A stretch of 64,000 nucleotides of DNA. It comes from Bog-756 sp963696495. Its GTDB lineage: Bacteria > Actinomycetota > Acidimicrobiia > Acidimicrobiales > RAAP-2. The stretch covers positions 1 through 64,000 of the forward strand of contig CAVOKJ010000004.1 in NCBI GenBank assembly GCA_963696495.1, in the 5' to 3' direction. Positions 7,143 to 15,187 of the stretch are shown one piece after another (positions within the stretch are counted from its first letter, which is position 1; the number at the start of each line of letters is the position of its first letter). Below the pieces are notes generated by a model. It did not search any database. It was not told where the DNA came from and saw only the letters and a program-made list of their open reading frames with translations. The position numbers and the translations under genes were made by a program.

Positions 7143-7943
7143 ATGACCACGAGTGACGACCAAGACCGGGGACCGATGAGCGGGCGATCCGAGATCGAAC
7201 TCGACAATCCGGTGTGGTGGGCGCTGGCGGGATCGCAGCAGCACCTGGGACGGTCCGCACGGCTCGCCGGACGATTCGACCCCGAGATCTCACCGTTCGG
7301 AGCGATGGCCGGCGTCCCGACGGACTCCGCCTGGGCAGACCTGGCCGCGGTCACCGGTCCCGGTGGGCTGGTCGTGCTGGCCCGCCCGGAGGAGGAGGAT
7401 CTGCCCATCCCACCCGGATGGGCGGTGGAGTGGCACGGGCACGGGATCCAGATGGTGGGTCACCGGGTCGCGACCACCTCGGCCCCGTCGCCTCGGAGCG
7501 GATCGGAACATCCGGATCCGGCCGAACGGGTGCTGGAGCCCCTGGGCCCCGAGGATGCCGCCGACATGCTGGCCCTGGTCACCGAGACCCGACCCGGTCC
7601 GTTCCTCCAGCGGACGGTCGAGTTCGGTGGCTACCTCGGCGTCAGGAGCGGGGGCCGGTTGATCGCCATGGCGGGAGAGAGGCTGCGCCTTCCGGGCCAT
7701 ACGGAGATCAGCGCGGTGGCCACCGAGCCGGCCCACCGGCGCCAGGGGCTCGCCGAGCTACTGGTGAGGGCGGTGGCGGCCGGCATCGCCGGGCGTGGGA
7801 ATACCCCCTTCCTGCATGTCAGCGCCACGAATACCGGGGCCGTCCGCCTCTACGAGGCCATGGGCTTCGTCGAACGTCGTCGGATGGACTTCCGACTGTT
7901 GCGGGCGCCGGGCACCCGTCCGCACGACCCACCCCAGGGGTGA
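7143..7943 (+). CDS. GNAT-family N-acetyltransferase (FR47-like)
   Basis: About 266 residues. The C-terminal half has the acetyl-CoA-binding motif (TEPAHRRQGLAELLVRAVAA) and the closing motif NTGAVRLYEAMGFVERR, as in FR47-like GNAT proteins. The N-terminal half is a degenerate domain common in this group. In-frame ATGs lie at 7143 and 7176, the latter after CCGGGG; an earlier frame opening at 7026 would abut the tRNA 5' end and overlap its promoter, so I reject it. The stop at 7943 abuts the stop of the convergent lipoprotein gene with no gap. The substrate is unknown. Confidence 0.8.
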   Translation: MTTSDDQDRGPMSGRSEIELDNPVWWALAGSQQHLGRSARLAGRFDPEISPFGAMAGVPTDSAWADLAAVTGPGGLVVLARPEEEDLPIPPGWAVEWHGHGIQMVGHRVATTSAPSPRSGSEHPDPAERVLEPLGPEDAADMLALVTETRPGPFLQRTVEFGGYLGVRSGGRLIAMAGERLRLPGHTEISAVATEPAHRRQGLAELLVRAVAAGIAGRGNTPFLHVSATNTGAVRLYEAMGFVERRRMDFRLLRAPGTRPHDPPQG

Positions 7944-8954
7944 CTACCGGCGGGCGTCGGCGATCACCACCGCCGAGGGGACACCGCCCACGGCGACATG
8001 GCCGAGAACGGATCCCGTTCGCAGACCGACGTGCACCAGGTCCCCGTCGAGCCCGCTGACCCACGCGGTGCTCCCGCCCGGGGCGATCGCCACTCCCTCC
8101 GCCGGAGTGCCGATCGTGATCGGGGGTCCGGCCAGATGCGTCCGGAGGTCGACGGGGGTCAGCGTGTCGCCGCCGCTCACATAGGCCGACGTGGAGGTGG
8201 GCAGCGCGGCGATGCCCGTGGGATTGCCGGCCACGGCGATGGCCGTCCCGGGCGTCATCGTGGCCAGGTCGATGGGGGTGACGGTATCGGTCTGGAAGTC
8301 GGTCACCAGTGCGGTCGAGCCGTCGGGCGTCACGAGCACGGCGGTCGGTTCGGCGCCCGCCGGCACCGGTGATCCGGCCACCAGGGCGGGGACGGCGATG
8401 GGGCTCACACTCCCGTTTCCGTAGTTCGAGACCAGTGCCAGTGTCCCCTTCGGGGAGAAGGCGATGGCCACCGGCTGGCTGCCGACGGCGATCGGCCGGC
8501 CGGGTCGCAGCGATGGGAGGGAGACCGGGGTGACGGTGTCGTCACCGAAATTGGCCACCAGTGCCAGCGTCCCGTCGGGGGCCACCGCCACTGCGTCGGG
8601 CTCGAGACCGACCGTGGCGTGGTGGATGACGTCGCCCGATGCCACGTCGATCTCGCTGATGGTGTCGTTGCCCTTGTTGGCCACCAGCACCTCCCGCCCG
8701 TCGGGCGTGACGGCCAGGGCCGCCGGAAGGGTGCCGGTGGTGATCGGGGACTCGAGCCGCGGGGTGACGGTGTCCACCACCGCCACCTTGTCGCCCGGGT
8801 TGGCCACCGACGACCCGGTCGTGACGTAGGCGGTCGGCGTCGTCGGCGTGGCCGAGGCCGATCCCGAGCCACAACCGGTGAGCAGCACCCCGCCGACTGC
8901 GAACACCAGGAGGGCCACCGGCAGCATCCGGCGACAGCATCGATCCGCCATCAA
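7944..8954 (-). CDS. Seven-bladed beta-propeller lipoprotein (YVTN type)
   Basis: A 336-residue exported protein. A signal peptide with hydrophobic core VALLVFAVGGVL ends in the lipobox LTGC (about residues 25-28), so it is predicted to be lipid-anchored outside the membrane. The rest consists of about seven repeats of roughly 42 residues with VTPDGxxxLVAN and GDDTVTPV patterns, the YVTN/lactonase-like beta-propeller. No enzymatic motif is visible; such proteins commonly act in binding or scaffolding. It is convergent with the acetyltransferase gene, with adjoining stop codons and no space for a terminator. Confidence 0.85.
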   Translation of the reverse strand: MMADRCCRRMLPVALLVFAVGGVLLTGCGSGSASATPTTPTAYVTTGSSVANPGDKVAVVDTVTPRLESPITTGTLPAALAVTPDGREVLVANKGNDTISEIDVASGDVIHHATVGLEPDAVAVAPDGTLALVANFGDDTVTPVSLPSLRPGRPIAVGSQPVAIAFSPKGTLALVSNYGNGSVSPIAVPALVAGSPVPAGAEPTAVLVTPDGSTALVTDFQTDTVTPIDLATMTPGTAIAVAGNPTGIAALPTSTSAYVSGGDTLTPVDLRTHLAGPPITIGTPAEGVAIAPGGSTAWVSGLDGDLVHVGLRTGSVLGHVAVGGVPSAVVIADARR

Positions 8955-9203
8955 GGTCGTGGGGCCCTCGCCCGCCGACCCCGATGGGCGTTGGCCGACG
9001 CAGATGGCGCCTGGGGGTGGCGGTGCATCCGCTGATGGTAGAGGCTCGGGAGGAGGTACGGCCGACGCCGGGTCAACCCCGTGGAGCCGGCCGCCGTGCG
9101 CTCGGGCGCCGCGTCCCCCGGGACGGCTCGGTCAGACCGCGGCGGACAGGCCGGCGGGGTCGGGCCACAGCTCCGGCCCACGGTGCTGACGGGGAGCGGC
9201 GGA

Positions 9204-9209
9204 TACGCT
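9204..9209 (+). promoter_or_regulatory. -10 element TACGCT
   Basis: TACGCT ends 8 nt before the ATG at 9218, consistent with a leaderless transcript of the TraR-type gene. The same hexamer precedes tRNA-Lys. Confidence 0.45.
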
Positions 9210-9217
9210 GCGTCCCC

Positions 9218-9703
9218 ATGGAGGTGGAGATGGACATCGAGACGGCGCACGACAGCATCCCGACCCAGGAAACCGGAGGACCGGGAGGTGTGGCCTCCCC
9301 CATCCGGACGGAGGCACCGGGCACGCAGGCCGCCGGCGCTCCCGAGGCCTCCATCGAGGAGGTCGACCGGTTGTTGGACGAGGTCGAACGGGCGCTGTCC
9401 CGGCTGGACGACGGCACCTACGGGCGCTGCGTGGCGTGCGGCGCCCACATCGACGACGCCAGGTTGGCGGCCGAGCCCACCGTGCTCACCTGTGGACGGT
9501 GCGCAACGGATCCCGACGGGCAGCCGACACCGACTGTGTCGACCGCGGTTCCCGGCTCGGAGGGCGAGGAAGCGGACGGCCCGGACGCACGGGGCGAAGA
9601 GCCGGGTCCGGACCTGGCGGATCCTGCGGAGGCGGGGCTGACAGAAGCGGGTCCGGCAGAGGGTCAGGAAGCGGGTCCGGCAGAGGGTTGGGCGACCCGC
9701 TGA
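9218..9703 (+). CDS. TraR/DksA-type zinc-finger protein
   Basis: 161 residues. The core (about 45-95) has the DksA/TraR pattern: a helix IEEVDRLLDEVERALSRLDD, then GTYGRCVACG ... LTCGRC with four zinc-binding cysteines. Family members bind the RNA polymerase secondary channel or act as small zinc-finger regulators; the long N-terminal coiled coil of true DksA is absent. ATG 9218 fits the TACGCT element 8 nt upstream. ATG 9230 has GGAGGTGG ahead of it and would fit if the mRNA has a leader. The acidic tail (about 105-161) contains a 21-bp sequence duplicated at 9644-9664 and 9668-9688. Confidence 0.75.
   Translation: MEVEMDIETAHDSIPTQETGGPGGVASPIRTEAPGTQAAGAPEASIEEVDRLLDEVERALSRLDDGTYGRCVACGAHIDDARLAAEPTVLTCGRCATDPDGQPTPTVSTAVPGSEGEEADGPDARGEEPGPDLADPAEAGLTEAGPAEGQEAGPAEGWATR
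9644..9688 (+). repeat. Direct repeat in TraR-type C-terminal tail
   Basis: A 21-bp unit beginning GAAGCGGGTCCGGCAGAG occurs twice with a 24-bp period and encodes EAGPAEG twice. The repeat stays in frame and lengthens a disordered acidic tail. Confidence 0.8.
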
Positions 9704-9812
9704 GCCGAGTCGGCCGGTCGAGTCGGCCGTGCCCCTGTTGCGTCCCGCCGACCGCCGAGTAGTCGTCGGGTGGACCACGACGCCACAGCAGCCGGCCGCG
9801 GCGGTCATCCGG

Positions 9813-10730
9813 TCAGGATGCCCCCTTCTCGGGCTGGCGGCGAGCCGTCGGGCCGCCACCGGTCCAACACGGACCGGGCTTTCCACCCGGACACGTCGTC
9901 GTCTCGTCCGTGACCGCTCCGTCGGTCCGGGCGTCGACGAGCACGGCGCGGGTCAGGTTGGCGCCGGTGAGCAGTGTGCCGGTGAGGTCGGCGTCACTGA
10001 GGTCGGCAGTGGTCAGGTCGACCCCACGCAGGTCCGCTCCCTGCAGATCGGCGCCCGCCAGGTTCGCCGCCCTCAGGTTGGTCCGGTGCAGAGCCCTTCC
10101 GGCCAGATCGGTCCCGTCGAGGCCGCTGACCCCCATGGTGGCGTTCACGAGAACGGCGCCGGTCAGATCGGCCTCGCTCATGTCGGCTCCGACCAGGTCG
10201 GCGTCGGAAAGGTCTGCTCCAGCCAGGTCCGCCCCGAGCAGGTTCGCCCGTCGCAGGACGGCGCCGCGGAGCACCGCCCCCTTCAGATCGGCGCCCTTCA
10301 GGACCGCCTGGCTCAGGTCCATGCCGGTGAGGTCGGCCCGCCCGAGCTCGGCCCGGCGGAGGTTGGCGAGCGGTCCCACCAGGTGGCCGCCGACGAGGTG
10401 CATCTTGTACGGCAGGCCGAGCGGCGTCCCGATGATCCCGGACGACTTCACCCCGGACAGGAAGGCGGTCGCCAGGTCCGCCCCGTCGAGGTTGGCGCCG
10501 GTCAGGTCGGCCTTCTCCAGCCATGCCATCGACAGGACGGCACCGGCCAGATTGGCGCCTTCGAGGGTGCGACCGTTGAGGTCGGTCCAGCTCAGATCGG
10601 CTCCGGCCAGGTCCGCGCCCCGCAGGTCCTGGATCAGCTGCTGGCGCGGTCGGAAACTACGGGCGGTGTCCGGGTCGCGACGAGCCGGCAACAGTGTCCC
10701 CTCGTCCTTCTTCCTCCGGAAGATCCCCAT
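9813..10730 (-). CDS. Pentapeptide-repeat protein
   Basis: A 305-residue protein made largely of pentapeptide repeats A(D/N)LxX, e.g. GADLAGADLSWTDLNG and LRAANLAGADLQGADLRG. They form a right-handed quadrilateral beta-helix. An interruption near residues 95-125 (VKSSGIIGTPLG ... KMHLVGGHL) is typical of a loop in such proteins. The start MGIFRRKKDEG at 10730 is preceded by GGAGG at 7 nt; an earlier in-frame start has no such site. There is no signal peptide or membrane segment. The family includes DNA-gyrase-protecting mimics (MfpA/Qnr), but nothing here shows that role. Confidence 0.85.
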   Translation of the reverse strand: MGIFRRKKDEGTLLPARRDPDTARSFRPRQQLIQDLRGADLAGADLSWTDLNGRTLEGANLAGAVLSMAWLEKADLTGANLDGADLATAFLSGVKSSGIIGTPLGLPYKMHLVGGHLVGPLANLRRAELGRADLTGMDLSQAVLKGADLKGAVLRGAVLRRANLLGADLAGADLSDADLVGADMSEADLTGAVLVNATMGVSGLDGTDLAGRALHRTNLRAANLAGADLQGADLRGVDLTTADLSDADLTGTLLTGANLTRAVLVDARTDGAVTDETTTCPGGKPGPCWTGGGPTARRQPEKGAS

Positions 10731-11200
10731 CGTGCGCCTCCTCGTCGAGGTGACGGCTTCCCCTTGACAACTCGGCGCTCGATCAACGTATTCCCAGCGG
10801 CTCACTGGGAATCGCAGCCGCCAGACTCGGCCGACGCCGAAGCGGGTCCCCTGCCGGTGGTCGTCCCGACCGCGGCACCGGGAGTCACGTGGTTCTCCTC
10901 CGGGACGGAGGCAAGGCCGTGCCGTGGAGTGTCAGTCCAGGCCACGCGGGTTCCGAGCGAGGCTCGACCGGGCCGACCCCGACAACCCGGAGTTTTCCGC
11001 TGGCGACGAGGGTCGCCGCGGCACTGCGCTGTGAGCGTGGGCTGGCCGGGTGGGAACGCGCCGACAGCACCCACGGGCACACGGGAGTCCCGGGTGAAGA
11101 ATCCCCTCATCGTCTTCACCGATGCCCACGGACCCGGCCAGAGACGCGGGCGGCGGAAATGCCCCTGCCCCTGGTCCGCTACCCCCTCAGGGCGCCGTGG
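10731..11200. other. Intergenic region, no gene supported
   Basis: 470 bases between the pentapeptide gene and the 3' end of sodN. Open frames exist on both strands, but none has a recognisable domain, a convincing start or a plausible composition. No hairpin with a T tract was seen. Confidence 0.5.
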
Positions 11201-11617
11201 CTACTTCTTGGTCTCCCAGAAGATCCGGTCGATCTCGGCGATCTGGGCCAGCAGATCGTCGGCCACGGCGACATCGGTGGACTTCTTGGTATCGCCCGCC
11301 TTCTTCGTGGCCTTCCAGAACAGGTCGTGGAGCTGCGGGTACTTCTCGAGGTGCTCGGGCTTGAAGTAGTCGGTCCACAGCACCCACAGGTGGTGCTTGA
11401 CCAGCTCGGCGCGCTCCTCCTTGATCAGGATGGCCCGCGTCCTGAAGTCCGGGTCGTCCGAGTCGTTGAGCTTGGTGAGGACACCCTTGATGGACTCCGC
11501 CTCGATGCGGGCCTGGGCCGGATCGTAGACACCGCACGGCAGGTCACAGTGGGCGTGCACCGCCTCGGGCGGAGACAGACGGTCGATGGCGGCGAACAGC
11601 TGGTCTGCGATGCGCAT
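11201..11617 (-). CDS. sodN: Nickel superoxide dismutase
   Basis: A 138-residue Ni-SOD precursor, which dismutates superoxide to oxygen and hydrogen peroxide. Residues 23-31, HCDLPCGVY, are the nickel hook: after removal of the 22-residue N-terminal extension, His1, Cys2 and Cys6 bind nickel. The mature chain is 116 residues, close to the usual 117. The four-helix-bundle body matches the family (AQARIEAESIK ... HHLWVLWTDYFKPEHLEKYP). AAGGAG lies about 8 nt before the ATG. A SodX-like peptidase, needed to expose His1, is encoded divergently, 136 bp away. Confidence 0.96.
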   Translation of the reverse strand: MRIADQLFAAIDRLSPPEAVHAHCDLPCGVYDPAQARIEAESIKGVLTKLNDSDDPDFRTRAILIKEERAELVKHHLWVLWTDYFKPEHLEKYPQLHDLFWKATKKAGDTKKSTDVAVADDLLAQIAEIDRIFWETKK

Positions 11618-11753
11618 TGGCGGTAACTCCTTGGTGTCGTGTTCGTGGGTCTCGTGTTGGGAGGGGACTACTGGTACAGACTTGGGCGATGGCGCCCGAC
11701 GGCCTCACCTTACCCACGATGCCGGGCCCGAATCTCCTGGGCAGGGGCACCGG

Positions 11754-12185
11754 ATGACACCGAGGGCCGCGGTCGTGCGCGGCGGTGCCGCGGTCGCGCT
11801 GCTGGCGCTGGTTGTCGCCGGGCTCGGCCGCTCGGTCCGCCGCGTCGAGGTCGTCGGCTCGTCGATGGTGCCCACGCTCCTCCCGGCAGACCGTCTGATC
11901 GTCGTGCGTTGGCCACGGGCCCGGACCTACTGGCCCCGGCCCGGCCGGATCGTGGCGCTCGCGGATCCCCGCCGGCCGGGTCGCACCCTCGTGAAGAGGG
12001 TCATCGCCACGGACCGCGCCCGGGGCACCGTCGAGGTGGAGGGTGATGCCGCTGAGGCCAGCACCGACAGCCGCACCTTCGGCCCGGTGCCGGTGCGCTC
12101 GGTGGTCGGCCCCGCCGTCTACCGATACGCCCCACCGCACAGGAGGGGACCCCTGCCCCGGCCGGGGGAGTACCATCGGGCCTGA
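11754..12185 (+). CDS. sodX: Ni-SOD maturation protease, signal peptidase I-like
   Basis: A 143-residue S24/S26-type peptidase. One N-terminal membrane helix (VVRGGAAVALLALVVAGLG) is followed by the catalytic Ser block GSSMVPTL (Ser near 37) and the Lys block TLVKRVIA (Lys near 81), the Ser-Lys dyad. It is short, as in the Ni-SOD maturation protease family, and lacks the large insertions of LepB. It probably cuts the SodN propeptide before His23. The gene is divergent from sodN instead of downstream of it. Its TGA overlaps the ATG of rsiG by one base. Confidence 0.85.
   Translation: MTPRAAVVRGGAAVALLALVVAGLGRSVRRVEVVGSSMVPTLLPADRLIVVRWPRARTYWPRPGRIVALADPRRPGRTLVKRVIATDRARGTVEVEGDAAEASTDSRTFGPVPVRSVVGPAVYRYAPPHRRGPLPRPGEYHRA
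12171..12176 (+). promoter_or_regulatory. -10 element TACCAT
   Basis: It ends 8 nt before the rsiG ATG (12185) and lies inside the 3' end of sodX. It could give a leaderless rsiG transcript in addition to read-through from sodX. Confidence 0.4.
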
Positions 12186-12727
12186 TGCCCAGCCACAAGG
12201 ACGACCTCGACCGTATTCTGACCAGCACCTACCTGGACGGCCTGGCCGACCGGACACTCGCGGACATCCGGTCCATGCGGACCGAGTGCCAGGAGGCCGA
12301 GGTGGCCCTCTCCTACCTCCGCCGCCTCATCCAGGGCCGGCTCGACATCGTCCACACCTACCTCGAGCACCCGGGTTCGGATGCCCTCCGCGACCTCGGC
12401 ACCCTGGTCAACGACCTCCCGAACATCCTGTCCTCGGGGCCGGGACGACCCTCGGGGCCCGCCCACCTGCCCCAGCTCCTGTCCCCGGACACCGAGGAGG
12501 CCGATCTCACCGGCGAGCTCGACGCCGTCCTCGGAGCCGACGAGATCGGCACGCTGGCGGAGCTCGACATCGATCAGTTGAACAGCGTCGCCGGCCAGCT
12601 CGAGGCGATCGAGACCCGGGTGTCCGCCGATCGCCGGGCCCTCCATGAGCGGATCGACACGCTGCAGGCCGAATTAGTGGAGCGCCACAAGACGGGACGG
12701 GCCTCGGTCGACGGTCTCCTGTCGTGA
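12185..12727 (+). CDS. rsiG: RsiG-like anti-sigma factor, c-di-GMP motif
   Basis: 180 residues, all helical, with no membrane segment. Residues 39-54 fit exactly the RsiG signature E(x3)S(x2)R(x3)Q(x3)D (E39, S43, R46, Q50, D54), through which Streptomyces RsiG binds cyclic-di-GMP to sequester the sigma factor WhiG. Only one copy is present, whereas the Streptomyces protein has two; a single-motif form would have to dimerise around the nucleotide. The C-terminal half (about 120-175) is a second helical segment without the motif. Neighbours (XRE regulator, mshA, ybjN-like) match my recollection of the Streptomyces locus. The target sigma factor is not in the window. Confidence 0.85.
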   Translation: MPSHKDDLDRILTSTYLDGLADRTLADIRSMRTECQEAEVALSYLRRLIQGRLDIVHTYLEHPGSDALRDLGTLVNDLPNILSSGPGRPSGPAHLPQLLSPDTEEADLTGELDAVLGADEIGTLAELDIDQLNSVAGQLEAIETRVSADRRALHERIDTLQAELVERHKTGRASVDGLLS

Positions 12728-13272
12728 CCGAGCACCAGCGGGGAGAGGGCCCCCACCTGGTGAAGGAACTGCCGGAGAAGTTCAACGAGCTCGGTTCGTT
12801 CATCCGCGAACAGCGGAGCTCGGCCCGGCTGTCGCTGCGGCGGCTCTCCGAGCTCGCCGGGATCTCCAACCCGTATCTCAGCCAGATCGAGCGTGGCCTC
12901 CGCCGTCCGTCCGCCGAGATCCTCCAGCAGATCGCCAAGGCCCTCCGCATCTCGGCCGAGACCCTCTACGTCCAGGCCGGCATCCTCGAGAAGCCGGACG
13001 GCGACACCGACCTGTCCAGGCACATCTTCGCCGACCGTCACCTCACCGAGGAGCAGCGCCAGGCCATGATGCGCATCTACCTCTCCTTCCGGCACGAGAA
13101 CGACGATCTCGCCGAGGTGGACCCGACTCCGGGGTCGGCGGACCCGTCCGGGCCGGGCGACCTCACCGGTGCGTCCGGAGGCGCCAGGCTCGACCCGGTG
13201 GACGCCAACGGCGGGGTCGCGCCCACCCGGACCGCCGGAAGCAGCCCGGACGCCGCCTCGATATCCGGCTGA
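12724..13272 (+). CDS. XRE-family HTH regulator
   Basis: 182 residues. A helix-turn-helix of the Cro/C1 type lies at about residues 24-80 (SFIREQRSSARLSLRRLSEL ... SNPYLSQIERGLRRPS), followed by a short helical region and a disordered Pro/Gly/Ser tail from about 120. The GTG start overlaps the rsiG stop by 4 nt (GTGA), so the two are translationally coupled. Pairing with an RsiG homologue suggests a developmental or stress-response regulator. The target is unknown, and the tail has no recognised function. Confidence 0.85.
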   Translation: MTEHQRGEGPHLVKELPEKFNELGSFIREQRSSARLSLRRLSELAGISNPYLSQIERGLRRPSAEILQQIAKALRISAETLYVQAGILEKPDGDTDLSRHIFADRHLTEEQRQAMMRIYLSFRHENDDLAEVDPTPGSADPSGPGDLTGASGGARLDPVDANGGVAPTRTAGSSPDAASISG

Positions 13273-13286
13273 GGGGGCCTCCCCGG

Positions 13287-13292
13287 TAGGCT
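13287..13292 (+). promoter_or_regulatory. -10 element TAGGCT before mshA
   Basis: It ends 9 nt before the ATG at 13302, and no Shine-Dalgarno is present between them; a leaderless transcript is likely. Confidence 0.45.
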
Positions 13293-13301
13293 CGGGCCCG
13301 C

Positions 13302-14564
13302 ATGAGGCGCCTCGCTGTACTTTCGCTGCACACGTCGCCGCTCGCCCAACCCGGCACCGGGGACGGCGGGGGCATGAACGTCTACGTGCGTGAACTGTGC
13401 TCGGCGCTGGCCCGGGCCGGGGTCGTGTGCGACGTGTTCACCCGGGCGTGGGCCGACGACCTGCCGGCCACGGTGAGCGTGGAGCCGGGACTCCGGGTCC
13501 ACCATGTGTCGGCCGGGCCACCGGTCCCCATGGCCAAAGAGGAGCTGCCCCACGTCGTCGAGGAGTTCGCCGACGGGGTGCTCAAGAGCATGCAGGGCGC
13601 CGAGAGCTTCGGCCCCGACGAGGGCCTCCCCTTCGATGCCGTCCACGCCAACTACTGGCTGAGCGGGATGGCCGGCCACATCATCAAGCACCGGATGAAC
13701 CTGCCGCTCGTCTGCACCTTCCACACCCTCGACCGGGTGAAGGCCGAGGCGAGTCCGGAGGAGGTGGAGGCCGACGCCCCCCACCAGCGGGCGGAGGCCG
13801 AAGCGGCCATCATCCGCTGCTCGGACACCATCCTGGCCTCGTGCTCGGTGGAGGCGGCCCAACTGTCCGAGTTGTACGGTGCCGACCCGGCGCGAATCCG
13901 GATCGTCGCCCCGGGCGTCGACCACGCGTTCTTCGGCCCCGGCGACCGCCTCCAGGCGCGGCGGGCACTGGCGCTGCCCGAGGCCGGCCCACTCCTGCTC
14001 TTCGTGGGCCGGATCCAGCCGCTGAAGCGGCTGTCCGTCGCCGTCCGGACGCTGGCCGCCCTCTCGCCGGACCACGCCGACGCCCGGCTGGTGGTGGTCG
14101 GCGGACCGAGCGGTCCGCAGGGGGATGCCGAGGTCGCCCGCACGCTGGCCCTGGTCGAGGAGCTCGGACTGGAGGACCGGGTCGTGTTCGTGCCGCCACG
14201 GCCCCACGAGCTGCTCTCCACCTTCTACCGGGCGGCCGACGTCTGCCTGGTGCCCAGCCGGTCCGAGTCGTTCGGCCTGGTCGCCCTGGAGGCAGCGGCC
14301 TGCGGCACCCCGGTGGTGGCATCGGATGTCGGTGGGCTGCGCAGCCTCATCGACCACGGACGGACCGGCTATCTGGTGGAGGACCAGCGTCCCGAGGCCT
14401 TCGCCGCATGGGTGCGGCAGATCCTGGCCGAGCCGCTGCTCGCCGAACGGTTGGGCACCGGGGCCGTCCTGCGGGGCCGCCGCTACACCTGGGCCCGGGC
14501 CGCCGAGCTCCTGCGCGAGATCTACGCCGAGCTGACGGTCGGACGGCTGGTCGAGTGCTCGTGA
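13302..14564 (+). CDS. mshA: D-inositol-3-phosphate glycosyltransferase
   Basis: A 420-residue GT4-family GT-B enzyme, first step of mycothiol synthesis: it transfers GlcNAc from UDP-GlcNAc to 1-L-myo-inositol-1-phosphate. The N-terminus LHTSPLAQPGTGDGGGMNVYV (about residues 9-29) is diagnostic for MshA. Further family blocks are VHANYWLSG, FHTLDRVK, FVGRIQPLKR and the nucleotide-sugar-binding SESFGLVALEAAACGTPVVA near 325-345. Length is normal. It points to mycothiol as the thiol buffer of this organism. The other msh genes are not in the window. Confidence 0.92.
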   Translation: MRRLAVLSLHTSPLAQPGTGDGGGMNVYVRELCSALARAGVVCDVFTRAWADDLPATVSVEPGLRVHHVSAGPPVPMAKEELPHVVEEFADGVLKSMQGAESFGPDEGLPFDAVHANYWLSGMAGHIIKHRMNLPLVCTFHTLDRVKAEASPEEVEADAPHQRAEAEAAIIRCSDTILASCSVEAAQLSELYGADPARIRIVAPGVDHAFFGPGDRLQARRALALPEAGPLLLFVGRIQPLKRLSVAVRTLAALSPDHADARLVVVGGPSGPQGDAEVARTLALVEELGLEDRVVFVPPRPHELLSTFYRAADVCLVPSRSESFGLVALEAAACGTPVVASDVGGLRSLIDHGRTGYLVEDQRPEAFAAWVRQILAEPLLAERLGTGAVLRGRRYTWARAAELLREIYAELTVGRLVECS

Positions 14565-14571
14565 ACCGCCG

Positions 14572-15111
14572 GTGCCGGTGACCGACCGCTGGAGCGGCCT
14601 GCTCGGGCCGGGCGAGCGTGAGGCGGTGTGCGCCGTGATCGACGAGTGGGGGCGGCGCGAGCTGGCGGCGGGGGCAGCCCTGGTCGCCGTCGACCGCCAG
14701 GCCGGCGGGGACCCGGTGACCGGGGCACCGCGTTGGTACCTGAGGTTGCGGGGCGACGAGAAGGAGTTCGTCACCGTCTGGTTGACCCTCCGCCAACGCA
14801 CCCTGCACCACGAGGCCCAGTTCATGCCCTTCCCCGAGACCAACGTCGAGGGCACGTGGGAGTACCTGCTGAAGAAGAACGCCGACCTGTTGGGCATGTG
14901 CTTCGCCCTCGGCCCCGAGGACGCCATCTACCTGGTGGGCAGGGTCCCGGTCGAACGGGTCGACGACGACGAGTTGGACCGCATCATGGGGGCCTCGCTG
15001 GCCTACACCGACGAGTGCTTCCCCACGGCGATGGCCATCGGGTACGAGGGGCGGTACCGGCGCCGTCCGCCCGCCGAACGGATGCCGGCGGCGGGTGACG
15101 CCCGGACCTGA
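14572..15111 (+). CDS. YbjN-domain protein
   Basis: 179 residues. The central region WYLRLRGDEKEFVTVWLTLR ... LHHEAQFMPFPETNVEGTWE matches the YbjN/type III chaperone-like fold found downstream of mshA in actinobacteria. There are no catalytic residues, signal peptide or membrane helix. It starts with GTG 8 nt after the mshA stop (an alternative GTG lies at 14578), so it is in the mshA operon. E. coli YbjN is tied to motility and stress phenotypes; no specific function can be claimed here. Confidence 0.75.
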   Translation: MPVTDRWSGLLGPGEREAVCAVIDEWGRRELAAGAALVAVDRQAGGDPVTGAPRWYLRLRGDEKEFVTVWLTLRQRTLHHEAQFMPFPETNVEGTWEYLLKKNADLLGMCFALGPEDAIYLVGRVPVERVDDDELDRIMGASLAYTDECFPTAMAIGYEGRYRRRPPAERMPAAGDART

Positions 15112-15175
15112 CCGGTCCGGGGTGGCGGTCATCGAGACGGACCGGCCGACCCCGGGGGCCGATCGGGCGCGCTGC

Positions 15176-15181
15176 TAGCGT
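15176..15181 (+). promoter_or_regulatory. -10 element TAGCGT before proC
   Basis: It ends 6 nt before the ATG at 15188, with no ribosome site between; leaderless start likely. Confidence 0.45.
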
Positions 15182-15187
15182 CGCCCC

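Noticed and set aside
10802..11119. 105-codon minus-strand frame between sodN and the pentapeptide gene
   Set aside because: Arg/Pro/Gly-rich composition, no domain and a poor start; not supported as a gene.
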